64,000 nt of DNA from Aeromicrobium choanae (GTDB taxonomy: Bacteria; Actinomycetota; Actinomycetes; Propionibacteriales; Nocardioidaceae). Positions 16,753 to 24,544 of this stretch are shown piece by piece (positions within the stretch are counted from its first letter, which is position 1; the number at the start of each line of letters is the position of its first letter). Where the stretch lies: NCBI RefSeq assembly GCF_900167475.1, contig NZ_LT796768.1, forward strand, positions 1,612,001-1,676,000. Direction: 5' to 3'. The notes beneath the pieces were generated by a model. It searched no databases and was not told the origin of the DNA. It worked only from the letters and a program-made list of their open reading frames with translations. The position numbers and the translations under genes were made by a program.

Positions 16753-18060
16753 TCAGCGGGCGCCCAGGACCAGCCAGCGGTCGCCTCGCTGCCGCAGCCA
16801 CAACGTCACCCACCGGGTGGCCTGGAAGAGCGCGTAGGCGCCCCACAGCCACGTGAAGCCGGCATCGGTCTCGCGGATCAGCAGCGCGACGGGCGCATAG
16901 ACCAGCAGTGCGACGAGGCCGGCCCAGGCCAGGTAGACCCCGTCGCCCGCGCCGATCAGCACGCCGTCGAGCACGAAGACGACGCCCGACAGCGGTTGGA
17001 TGGCGGCGACGATCAGCAGGGCCGGGACGGCGGCGGCGCGGACGTCGGCGTCGGGGCTGAAGGCGCGCGCCACCCAGGGCGCGGACACCGCCAGGAGGAC
17101 GCCTGCGGCCAGGCCGAACCCGAAGCCCCACGCGATCACGCGCCGGGTGACCTCGCGCGTTCCGGCGGCATCGCCCGCGCCGAGAGAGTGCCCGGTGAGC
17201 GTCTGGGCGGCGATCGCGAAGGCGTCGAGGGCGAACGCCAGCAGCATCACGATCGTGGTGGCGATCTGATGGGCGGCCAGCGAGGCGTCGCCGAAGCCCG
17301 CCGCGACGAGCGTGGCCAGCAGCAGGACGGCGCGCAGGCTCAGCGTGCGCAGGAGCAGCGGGACGCCGTCGCGCCCGGCCCTGGTGACGTCCGGCCACCG
17401 CAGCCGGGCCGACGCGTGCGTGTGACGGCTGCGTCGGACCACCTGCCCGACGAGGGCGAGCGCGGCGGCCCACTGCGCGAGCACGAGCCCGAGCGCCGCC
17501 CCGCGCATGCCGAGGTCCGCTCCGTAGACCAGGGCGACGGTGAGCACGACGTTGAGGACGTTGGCGGCGATCATGACGACCAGGGGCGTGCGCAGGTCGA
17601 GCACGCCGCGCAGCGCCCCGGTCGCGGCGAGCACGAGCAGGACCGCCGGGATGCTGGCGGAGGCCACCAGGAGGTAGTCGGTGGTGAGATCGGCGACGCG
17701 GTCGGAGCTGGCCAGGGCGGCGCCCAGGGGGCGGGCCGTCAGGGCGGCGAGCGTCCCGAGGACCACGCCGATGAGCAGGGCCAGCCAGACGCCGCCGAGA
17801 GCCGCCTCGAGGGCCCGCCGCTGATCGCCGGCCCCCTGGTGCCGGGCGACGGTGGCGGTGCTCCCGTAGGCGAGGAAGACGCACAGCCCGACGACGGTGG
17901 AGAGGATGGTGGAGGCGGCCCCGAGGGCGGCCAGCTCGGCGCGCCCCAGGTGGCCCACGATGGCCGTGTCGGCCATCAGCATGAGGGGCTCACAGATCAG
18001 CGCGGCGAACGCGGGAACGGTGATGGCCAGGATCCGACGGTCGAGAGAGGCGTTCCGCAC
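16753..18060 (-). CDS. MATE family efflux transporter (DinF-like)
   Basis: 435 aa with about twelve membrane segments in two six-helix halves. MATE features are ITVPAFAALICEPLMLMADTAIVGHLG in helices 1-2 and the second-half equivalent HQIATTIVMLLAFALDAFAIAAQTL. Members export drugs or metabolites using H+ or Na+ gradients. I chose the GTG at 18060 because TATCGT lies 6 nt upstream of it, giving a leaderless start. Extension to the ATG at 18105 would add rare codons (ATA AAT) and has no ribosome site. It is divergent from dnaB across a 390-bp region. Confidence 0.9.
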   Translation of the reverse strand: MRNASLDRRILAITVPAFAALICEPLMLMADTAIVGHLGRAELAALGAASTILSTVVGLCVFLAYGSTATVARHQGAGDQRRALEAALGGVWLALLIGVVLGTLAALTARPLGAALASSDRVADLTTDYLLVASASIPAVLLVLAATGALRGVLDLRTPLVVMIAANVLNVVLTVALVYGADLGMRGAALGLVLAQWAAALALVGQVVRRSRHTHASARLRWPDVTRAGRDGVPLLLRTLSLRAVLLLATLVAAGFGDASLAAHQIATTIVMLLAFALDAFAIAAQTLTGHSLGAGDAAGTREVTRRVIAWGFGFGLAAGVLLAVSAPWVARAFSPDADVRAAAVPALLIVAAIQPLSGVVFVLDGVLIGAGDGVYLAWAGLVALLVYAPVALLIRETDAGFTWLWGAYALFQATRWVTLWLRQRGDRWLVLGAR

Positions 18061-18066
18061 GGGGCG

Positions 18067-18072
18067 ACGATA
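18067..18072 (-). promoter_or_regulatory. Leaderless -10 element for the MATE gene
   Basis: On the minus strand TATCGT is followed by 6 nt and the GTG at 18060. Confidence 0.55.
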
Positions 18073-18170
18073 CTCCTGTGACGAATGTGGTGGATTTATC
18101 GACATGTCGGCGGTCGGCGTGGTAGCCGCCGTGGAAAACTCCGAGGGCGAAAATCACACCCGACCTTGAT

Positions 18171-18310
18171 CGTTCCACACCTTGTGACTCACGTTTCCGC
18201 AGGTCAGAGGCATGTGTGACCTGCGCCACACACGACTTTCCACAGGGTGGTCCACCGACTGTGCACACTCCGCACCGGCGTTTTCCACAGGATCTCCGCA
18301 GTTGTTCACA
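18171..18310 (+). promoter_or_regulatory. Phased array of DnaA-box-like 9-mers upstream of dnaB
   Basis: Same-strand sites are CGTTCCACA (18171), GTTTCCGCA (18193), CTTTCCACA (18236), CTGTGCACA (18259), TTTTCCACA (18281) and TTGTTCACA (18302). Spacings are 22, 43, 23, 22 and 21 bp, close to two helical turns or a multiple. Matches to the actinobacterial DnaA box (TTGTCCACA and variants) improve toward dnaB. A further inverted copy, TTTTCCACG on the minus strand, lies at 18130-18138. The 18061-18453 gap holds no convincing gene. A possible dnaB -10 (TAGGTT) is at 18415-18420. Confidence 0.65.
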
Positions 18311-18453
18311 TGGCCTGTGCGCCGCTGTCTCGACCCGGGTCCCGCGGGCCCGTAAGGTCACCCGAGGTGAGGTTCTGGACCGGGGGGAGCCGGTCTTCTG
18401 TCGGACCCCGCCCGTAGGTTTTCCCCCAGCTGCCGATCACGTCGAGGAGTGCC

Positions 18454-19866
18454 GTGAGCGTTACCGATCTGTACGAGTCCGAACGATCTTCGGACTCCGC
18501 GGGCTCGGGCTACGTTCCGCCTCAGGACATGGCCGCCGAGCAGAGCGTCCTGGGCGCGATGCTCCTGTCGAAGAACGCGATCGACCCGGCCACCGACCTG
18601 CTCGAGAGCCGCGACTTTTACCGTCCCGCGCACGAGCTGATCTTCGACGTCATCACCGATCTGTCGGGACGCGGCGAGCCGGCCGACGCCATCACGGTGG
18701 CCGCCGAGCTCACCCGTCGCGGCGAGATCGCCCGCATCGGCGGTGCCGCCTACCTGCACGACCTCGTCCAGGGCGTGCCGATCGCGGCGAACGTCGACTA
18801 CTACGCCGAGATCGTCCACGAGAAGGCCGTGCTGCGGCGCCTCGTCGAGGTGGGCCAGCAGGTCGCCCAGCTCGGCCAGTCGGGCACCGGCGAGATCCAG
18901 GACATCGTCGACCGCGCGCAGAAGGCCGTCCTCGACGTCGACGGCACCAAGTCGGGCGAGGACTACAACGTCCTGTCCGACCTCATGTCCTCGACGATCG
19001 ACGAGCTGGAGGAGCTGGAGACCCGCTCCGGCGAGGTGCACGGCGTCATGTCGGGCTTCCCGGATCTCGACCGCCTCACCACCGGCTTCAAGCCCGGCCA
19101 GATGATCGTCGTCGCCGCGCGACCGGGCGTCGGCAAGTCCACGCTCGGGCTCGACTTCGTCCGCAACGCCTCGATCCGCCAAGGCCTGACCTCGGCGATC
19201 TTCAGCCTGGAGATGACGGGCTCGGAGATCGCGATGCGCCTGCTCTCGGCCGAGGCCAAGGTGGCCATCCACCACATGCGCGCCGGCTCGATGTCGGGCC
19301 GCGACTGGGACGCGATCGGCCGCGCGATGGCCACGGTGCAGGCCGCGCCGATCATCATCGACGACAGCCCGAACATGACGATGCCCGAGATCCGGTCCAA
19401 GGCCCGCCGCATCAAGAAGCAGCATGGCCTGGACTTCGTCGTGCTCGACTACCTGCAGCTGATGACCTCGGGCAAGAAGGTCGAGAACCGCCAGGTCGAG
19501 GTCTCGGAGTTCTCCCGTCAGATCAAGCTCCTGGCCAAGGAGCTCGGCGTTCCCGTCGTCGCGATCAGCCAGCTGAACCGTGGCTCCGAGCAGCGCACCG
19601 ACAAGACGCCGCAGATCTCCGACCTGCGTGAGTCCGGCTCGATCGAGCAGGACGCCGACATCGTCATGCTGCTCAACCGCCCCGACGCCCACGGCGCCGG
19701 CGAGTCCGAGCGTCCCGGCGAGGCCGACATCATCGTCGCGAAGAACCGCTCCGGCCCGGTCAACAAGGTCGCCGTGTCCTTCCAGGGCCACTATTCGCGC
19801 TTCACCCCGATGGCGCGCGAGCCCGAGAGCGCCGCCGGCGGCGCCTCCGGGGCCGACTTCGCCTGA
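18454..19866 (+). CDS. dnaB: Replicative DNA helicase DnaB
   Basis: 470 aa. The N-terminal domain (about 1-160) starts at PPQDMAAEQSVLGAMLLSKNA and binds primase. The RecA-like C-domain has Walker A ARPGVGKST (K228), FSLEMTGSEIAMRLLSAEA, Walker B VVLDYLQLM and the arginine-finger region DLRESGSIEQDADIVMLLNR. The hexamer unwinds DNA ahead of the fork. No intein interrupts it, unlike some actinobacterial dnaB genes. The GTG start has GAGGAG 6 nt upstream. Confidence 0.97.
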   Translation: MSVTDLYESERSSDSAGSGYVPPQDMAAEQSVLGAMLLSKNAIDPATDLLESRDFYRPAHELIFDVITDLSGRGEPADAITVAAELTRRGEIARIGGAAYLHDLVQGVPIAANVDYYAEIVHEKAVLRRLVEVGQQVAQLGQSGTGEIQDIVDRAQKAVLDVDGTKSGEDYNVLSDLMSSTIDELEELETRSGEVHGVMSGFPDLDRLTTGFKPGQMIVVAARPGVGKSTLGLDFVRNASIRQGLTSAIFSLEMTGSEIAMRLLSAEAKVAIHHMRAGSMSGRDWDAIGRAMATVQAAPIIIDDSPNMTMPEIRSKARRIKKQHGLDFVVLDYLQLMTSGKKVENRQVEVSEFSRQIKLLAKELGVPVVAISQLNRGSEQRTDKTPQISDLRESGSIEQDADIVMLLNRPDAHGAGESERPGEADIIVAKNRSGPVNKVAVSFQGHYSRFTPMAREPESAAGGASGADFA

Positions 19867-19932
19867 GTCGGCACTCGCGTTCCGGCTGCTGCCCGAACGC
19901 TTGCGATCGCCCGGACCGGGTACGTCCCAGGC

Positions 19933-20151
19933 ATGACTGACACGAACATCGATCTCGAAGCCGTCCAGACCGTCGTCGACCGCGTCACGTCCTGGCAGGA
20001 CGGGGCCACCGAGGGCACGGTCGAGGAGGAGCTGCGGAAGGGCTTCTCCGAGGTGGGCATCGACGTGTCCGACGACCACGTGACCGCCCTCGCGGAGGCC
20101 ATCCAGAGTCGGCACGGCGCCGTCGACGCCGCCGAGGTGCTCGGCCGCTGA
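19933..20151 (+). CDS. Small acidic protein of unknown function (72 aa)
   Basis: The product is MTDTNIDLEAVQTVVDRVTS followed by a Glu-rich helical body and a final HGAVDAAEVLGR. It is soluble, mostly helical and strongly acidic, with no recognised motif. TACGTC sits 6 nt before the ATG, close to the leaderless -10 pattern seen elsewhere. A long hairpin at 20188-20229 closes the gene. It lies between dnaB and a convergent cutinase gene. Confidence 0.6.
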   Translation: MTDTNIDLEAVQTVVDRVTSWQDGATEGTVEEELRKGFSEVGIDVSDDHVTALAEAIQSRHGAVDAAEVLGR

Positions 20152-20187
20152 GCCAAGGGGCGCGAGCTCCCCGCAGAAAATGGAAAT

Positions 20188-20229
20188 GTTGTGCCGCTTC
20201 GGCCCATATACGGGCCAAAGCGGCACAAC
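20188..20229. terminator. Bidirectional terminator hairpin
   Basis: 18-bp arms 20188-20205 and 20212-20229 with one mismatch and a 6-nt loop. Read on the minus strand it is followed by a T-rich tract (ATTTCCATTTT), fitting termination of the cutinase transcript. Confidence 0.8.
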
Positions 20230-20261
20230 GTCCGACCGCGTAGGTCTCCTCGCGGTGTGGC

Positions 20262-21068
20262 TCAGCCGGTCTTGCCGGCGATGAAGTTCACCGCTCCGAC
20301 CCGCGGCGTCGAGCGCGCCGTGAAGTAGGAGCGATGGATCGCCAGGCCCGCCGCGTTGTTCAGTGCAGTGAGGTTCTGGCCCCCGCGCTTGGTCGAGCCC
20401 TGGCAGGCCGGGTCGCCCGCGAAGCAGTACGACCGCAGCCGCCCCTCGAAGGCCTTGAGGTCACCCGTGGCCCGGGTGCCGAGCATGCCGAACTTCTTGA
20501 GTCCCTTGGTCGCGACGAACGGCTCGGTGGGGTTGTACATCGGGTCGCCGTAGAACACCACGGCGGCGATCTTGCCGCGCGCGGTGGCGTTGGGTCGCAC
20601 GCCGCTGCTGGCCGACAGGGCGTCGCCGATCACGTGGGCGCCCTGGGAGAAGCCGATCAGCACCGTCTTGGAGCTCGGGCACTTGGTGGCGAGGTAGTTG
20701 AGCGACTTCTGCAGGTTCACCACACCGCCGTGACGGCTGTTGTTGTAGGCCAGGCCGGCCATCCCGATGGCCGCGTTGTACTTGAGGCCCGCGATGTAGA
20801 CGGTCTTCTTGCTGACGGTCTGCAGGTCGCCGGCGACGGGGCCCGGGCGGCCCATGCCCGTCCTGTAGGCGTAGAGCGCGGTGTTGGTGGTGGCGGTGTT
20901 CGTCGTTCCGGCGGCCTCGTCGCTGCCGCGGACGACGACGGTGATGACGTTCGAGCACAGGCTCGAGGAGGCGGCCGCCTGGCTCGGGGGAGCCGCGAGC
21001 ATCGTGACGCCGAGGATCGCCGCGGCGCCGGTGAGGGCTCCGTTGCGCAGGATCGTGATGGGGGTCAT
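20262..21068 (-). CDS. Secreted cutinase-family serine esterase
   Basis: 268 aa with an N-terminal signal peptide (hydrophobic core GAAAILGVTMLAAPPSQAA, cleavage near residue 32). The cutinase fold has CSNVITVVVRGSDEAAG, the nucleophile motif GFSQGAH, the paired-cysteine segment CFAGDPACQG with the catalytic Asp, and IHRSYF with the catalytic His. These enzymes hydrolyse cutin, polyesters or lipid esters outside the cell. AAGGA precedes the ATG at 21068. Extension of the frame upstream to 21323 is rejected because it lacks a start signal and would bury the signal peptide. Confidence 0.9.
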   Translation of the reverse strand: MTPITILRNGALTGAAAILGVTMLAAPPSQAAASSSLCSNVITVVVRGSDEAAGTTNTATTNTALYAYRTGMGRPGPVAGDLQTVSKKTVYIAGLKYNAAIGMAGLAYNNSRHGGVVNLQKSLNYLATKCPSSKTVLIGFSQGAHVIGDALSASSGVRPNATARGKIAAVVFYGDPMYNPTEPFVATKGLKKFGMLGTRATGDLKAFEGRLRSYCFAGDPACQGSTKRGGQNLTALNNAAGLAIHRSYFTARSTPRVGAVNFIAGKTG

Positions 21069-21237
21069 GAGGGGGTCCTTCCGCTGTGGGCCCGCTCCGT
21101 CGAGGACCCGATGGACCCACCTTCGGGGCGACCCGCCGCCACCGACACCCCCGCAATCGGGGGCTGATCCGAGATCAGGTCGGGCGCAGCCGTGCGAACC
21201 GGACCACTCGGCAGGCGCGTTCGCACGGTGGCAGGTC

Positions 21238-22446
21238 ATGATGGTCGCGATGACCGGATCGGGGACGGCGCGCGAGGGCACGGTCGCCGAGGTGTTCTGG
21301 GTGTTCCTGCGCCTGGGGCTCACCTCGTTCGGCGGGCCGGTCGCGCACCTGGCGTACTTCCGCGAGGCGTTCGTCGAGCGCCGCCGCTGGATGACCGACG
21401 CGGCGTACGCGGACCTCGTCGCGCTGTGCCAGTTCCTCCCCGGCCCGGGCTCAAGTCAGGTCGGCATGGTGATCGGCCTGCGTCGCGCCGGCGTCGGGGG
21501 GCTGCTGGCGGCGTGGTTCGCGTTCACGATGCCGTCCGCGATCATCCTGGTGGCGTTCGCGTACGGCGTCGCCGCGTCCGGTGACGTCTCCGGCGCGGGC
21601 TGGCTGCACGGGGTGAAGGCGGCGGCGGTCGCGGTCGTCGCGCAGGCGGTGATCCAGATGGCGCGCACGCTGACGCCCGACCTCAAGCGGATCGTCATCG
21701 CCGCCCTCGGTGCGGCGGTGCTGCTCGTCGTGGCGAGCCCCGTGGCGCAGGTGGGCGTCATCGTGCTGGGCGGGCTGATCGGCTGGCTCTGGCTGCGGGC
21801 GGAGCGACCCGAGACGGTGCGCGACCTCGCGCGGGTCTCGCACCGCGGCGGGATCGCCGCGCTGACGGTGTTCACGGTGCTGCTCGTCGCACTGCCGGTC
21901 CTCGTGGCCTTCACGGACGACCCGACCCTGCGGCTGGCCGACATCTTCTACCGCACGGGTGCGCTGGTGTTCGGCGGCGGACACGTCGTCCTGCCGCTGC
22001 TGGAGACGCAGACCGTGCAGGCCGGGCTGCTGGACGCCGACACCTTCCTCGCCGGCTACGGTGCGGCGCAGGCGGTGCCCGGGCCGCTGTTCACCTTCTC
22101 GGCCTACCTCGGCGCCAGCATGGAGTCCGGGCCGAGCGGTGTGCTCGGCGCGTCGATCGCCCTCGTGGCGGTGTTCCTCCCGGCGGGCCTGCTGGTGGTG
22201 GGCGTGCTGCCGTTCTGGGACCGGCTGCGCCAGGCGCCCTCGGCGCGCCGGGTGGTGATGGGCGTCAACGCGGCCGTGGTCGGGATCCTCGCCGCCGCCC
22301 TCTACGACCCGGTGATCACGCAGGGCATCATCTCGCTCGGGACGCTGGCGATCGCCGTGGCCGTGTTCGCCTCCCAGTGGTGGAGTCGCGTGCCCGTGTG
22401 GGTGGCGGTCATCGCCGCCGCCGTCGTCGGACAGCTCTTCCTCTGA
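21238..22446 (+). CDS. chrA: Chromate transporter, ChrA family
   Basis: 402 aa with two CHR domains. The first has FLRLGLTSFGGPVAHLAYFRE and LCQFLPGPGSSQVGMVIG. The second has FYRTGALVFGGGHVVLPLLE and GYGAAQAVPGPLFTFSAYLGA. The SFGGP and PGP motifs are hallmarks. It is a polytopic membrane protein (about ten segments) that expels chromate in characterised homologues. Three closely spaced ATGs (21238, 21241, 21250) are possible; GGTGG precedes the first. No ChrB-like regulator is adjacent. Confidence 0.9.
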   Translation: MMVAMTGSGTAREGTVAEVFWVFLRLGLTSFGGPVAHLAYFREAFVERRRWMTDAAYADLVALCQFLPGPGSSQVGMVIGLRRAGVGGLLAAWFAFTMPSAIILVAFAYGVAASGDVSGAGWLHGVKAAAVAVVAQAVIQMARTLTPDLKRIVIAALGAAVLLVVASPVAQVGVIVLGGLIGWLWLRAERPETVRDLARVSHRGGIAALTVFTVLLVALPVLVAFTDDPTLRLADIFYRTGALVFGGGHVVLPLLETQTVQAGLLDADTFLAGYGAAQAVPGPLFTFSAYLGASMESGPSGVLGASIALVAVFLPAGLLVVGVLPFWDRLRQAPSARRVVMGVNAAVVGILAAALYDPVITQGIISLGTLAIAVAVFASQWWSRVPVWVAVIAAAVVGQLFL

Positions 22447-22458
22447 TCCACTTCGCCG

Positions 22459-23334
22459 CTACGGCAGGATCCCGAGGCCTCGCAGGCGCCGCTCCATGAG
22501 GGGCGCGAGCGAGCGCGTGTAGGTGGCGGTCAGGTGCTGGTGGTCGCGGTACATGATCTGGCCCCGCGGCGTGACCACGCGGCACCGGCGCTTCGGGCAG
22601 TACGTCTCCTTCATGGAGATGCGGAATGCCGAGCGTGCTCCGTACTTCTTCCGCGCGAGCTTCACCGTCGGCACCGTCCAGTCGAACCACATGACCTCGC
22701 CGACGGCGGCCGAGCACCTCCGCCACGTGCGGGGGGCGGAGTTCGTGCGCAGGCACTGGGTCGGCGAGGGGCGGGAGAGCACCCAGTTGGGCGAGTCCGA
22801 GACCGCCACCACCGGGATCCGCCGGTTCAGCGCGACGCGCCACGACTTCAGGGTGTCCGGTCCACGCTGGGCCCGGGTGCCGGGCATCGTGGAGGCGCGA
22901 TGGTTCGTCACGATCGCGCGCACGTCCTTCTGGCGCCGGATGTAGCGGGTGACGTTCGCGCGCCACGTCTGGCAGTCCTCACGGACCCAGGCCTTGAGGT
23001 TCTTGATCGGCCGCGACGACCACCCGCAACGCGACCGGATGATGAGGGTGACCCGGATCTTGCCCGCGTCGGCCAGGCGCCGGAACGCGGGGGACAGGGC
23101 CCGCATGTGCGAGTCGCCGATCACCAGCAGCCTCGGGCCCTTGCGGCCGTAGTGGCAGGTGAGCGCCTTCGTCGCGCCGGACTCCGAGCCCGAGAAGCAC
23201 GCGCGGGTCCCGGGCGCGACGTCACGCTCGGCGGCCGGGATGCTCGAGAGCCGGGGCGCGTCCTGCGCGGTCGCGGGCAGGGCGCCGAGCACCAGCGCCG
23301 CGAGGCCGAGGACGACGACGATCCGAGCGCGCAT
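22459..23334 (-). CDS. Secreted stand-alone SGNH-hydrolase domain protein (copy 2)
   Basis: 291 aa with a signal peptide (cleavage near ALPATAQ, residue ~24). The mature protein matches the extracytoplasmic SGNH domain normally fused to acyltransferase-3 (OafA-like) membrane proteins. Features are a Cys pair in RACFSG...LTCHYG, VIGDSHMRALSPAFRRL with the nucleophile Ser75, SRCGWSSRP and the C-terminal YRDHQHLTATYT holding the catalytic Asp and His. No membrane acyltransferase part is present. GGGAGG precedes the ATG. It lies 15 bp after its paralogue on the same strand. A role in deacetylating or acetylating wall glycans is inferred. Confidence 0.82.
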   Translation of the reverse strand: MRARIVVVLGLAALVLGALPATAQDAPRLSSIPAAERDVAPGTRACFSGSESGATKALTCHYGRKGPRLLVIGDSHMRALSPAFRRLADAGKIRVTLIIRSRCGWSSRPIKNLKAWVREDCQTWRANVTRYIRRQKDVRAIVTNHRASTMPGTRAQRGPDTLKSWRVALNRRIPVVAVSDSPNWVLSRPSPTQCLRTNSAPRTWRRCSAAVGEVMWFDWTVPTVKLARKKYGARSAFRISMKETYCPKRRCRVVTPRGQIMYRDHQHLTATYTRSLAPLMERRLRGLGILP

Positions 23335-23349
23335 GGCACCTCCCCGGTC

Positions 23350-24378
23350 TCAGGGTGCCACGCCGGGACGCGGGCCGTGGTGCGACGAGCACACCATGGG
23401 GGCGGGCAGCGGGTGCAGCTCCGCACAGCGCGCGACGGCCCTCGCCGCCCACTTCGAGCGGGACGCCTTCGAGCCGGCGAACACGACTCCCGTCTCGCGC
23501 AGGCGCCGCTCCAGCAGCGGCGCGAGCGACCGGGAGTAGGCCGCCGTGAGGTGCTGGTGGTCGCGGTACATGATCTGGCCCGAGGGCGTCACCGCGCGGC
23601 ACCGCCGCTGCGGGCAGTAGACGTCGCGCAGGTCGATCCGGTGCGCCGCGGCCGGGCCGTACGCCCGCCGCGCCAGCACCACCGCGGGCACGGTCCAGTC
23701 GAACTTCATCACCTTGCGGACGCTCGCCGAGCAGGTGTCCCACTGCGACGGCGCCCGGTTCTCGCGCAGGCACCGGGTCGGCGTGGGTCCGGAGAAGGGC
23801 CAGTTGGCGGCGCCGGAGAGGGCGATCACCGGGATCCCCCGCTCCAGGGCGATGCGCCACGCCTTCAGCGTGTCAGGTCCTCGCTGGGAGGTGCGGCCGG
23901 CCATGGTCGAGGCGCGATGGTGGGTGACGATCGCGCGGACGTCGTCCTGCTCGCGGATGTACCGCGCCACGTTCTGGCGCCAGGTCTGGCAGTCGTCGCG
24001 GATCCACCGCGTGTCGTTCTCGACCACCCGCGACGACCACCCGCAACGCGAGCGGATGACCAGCGTGACGCGGATCCTCCCCTCCTCGGCCAGCCGCCGC
24101 AGAGCCGGGGAGAAGGCGCGCAGGTGGGAGTCGCCGATCGCCAGGATGCGGGGTCCCTTGCTCCCGTACTCGCACGTCAGCACCTGCGTCTCCCCGCGAC
24201 GGTGGCCCGGGAAGCAGGCCTCGGTCCCGGGCGCCACGTCGAGCTCGGCGGCCGGGATGCTCGAAAGGCGCGGCTCGTCCGCGACCGCGGGCAGCAGGCC
24301 GACGGACAGCAGGCCAGCGGACAGCAGCAGGGCCAGTCCCGCCAGCAGGCCGAGGCGTGGGCGACGTCCTCGGAGCAT
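23350..24378 (-). CDS. Secreted stand-alone SGNH-hydrolase domain protein (copy 1)
   Basis: 342 aa paralogue of the next gene. It shares nearly every block: signal peptide ending near PAVADEP, RLSSIPAAELDVAPGT, AIGDSHLRAFSPALRRL, SRCGWSSR, RASTMAGRTSQRGPDTLKAW and MYRDHQHLTAAYSRSLAPLL. It adds a ~55-residue C-terminal extension with three Cys and a basic stretch. The ATG at 24378 has GGGAGG 8 nt upstream, better than the GTG at 24387. The pair is a tandem duplication, probably one transcript. Confidence 0.82.
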   Translation of the reverse strand: MLRGRRPRLGLLAGLALLLSAGLLSVGLLPAVADEPRLSSIPAAELDVAPGTEACFPGHRRGETQVLTCEYGSKGPRILAIGDSHLRAFSPALRRLAEEGRIRVTLVIRSRCGWSSRVVENDTRWIRDDCQTWRQNVARYIREQDDVRAIVTHHRASTMAGRTSQRGPDTLKAWRIALERGIPVIALSGAANWPFSGPTPTRCLRENRAPSQWDTCSASVRKVMKFDWTVPAVVLARRAYGPAAAHRIDLRDVYCPQRRCRAVTPSGQIMYRDHQHLTAAYSRSLAPLLERRLRETGVVFAGSKASRSKWAARAVARCAELHPLPAPMVCSSHHGPRPGVAP

Positions 24379-24544
24379 GAGCACCACCTCCCGGTGCAGC
24401 TGGGAGAGACTTCTCCTTCAGGGTGCCACGAAATGCCGCCGGGGTCGCGGCCCGAGATGTGCAGCGGCATCCACCCCTCTCGTCACCGCAAACCGCCGGA
24501 TTCGGTGGATACCGCCACACATCTGGTCGAGGGGAGCGCGGACC

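Noticed and set aside
18130..18310. The DnaA-box-like array as the chromosomal origin itself.
   Set aside because: No dnaA or dnaN flanks it, and no AT-rich unwinding region is visible. A regulatory or titration site fits better.
18454..19866. A possible intein in dnaB.
   Set aside because: The protein is 470 aa with uninterrupted Walker A and B regions, the normal intein-free length.
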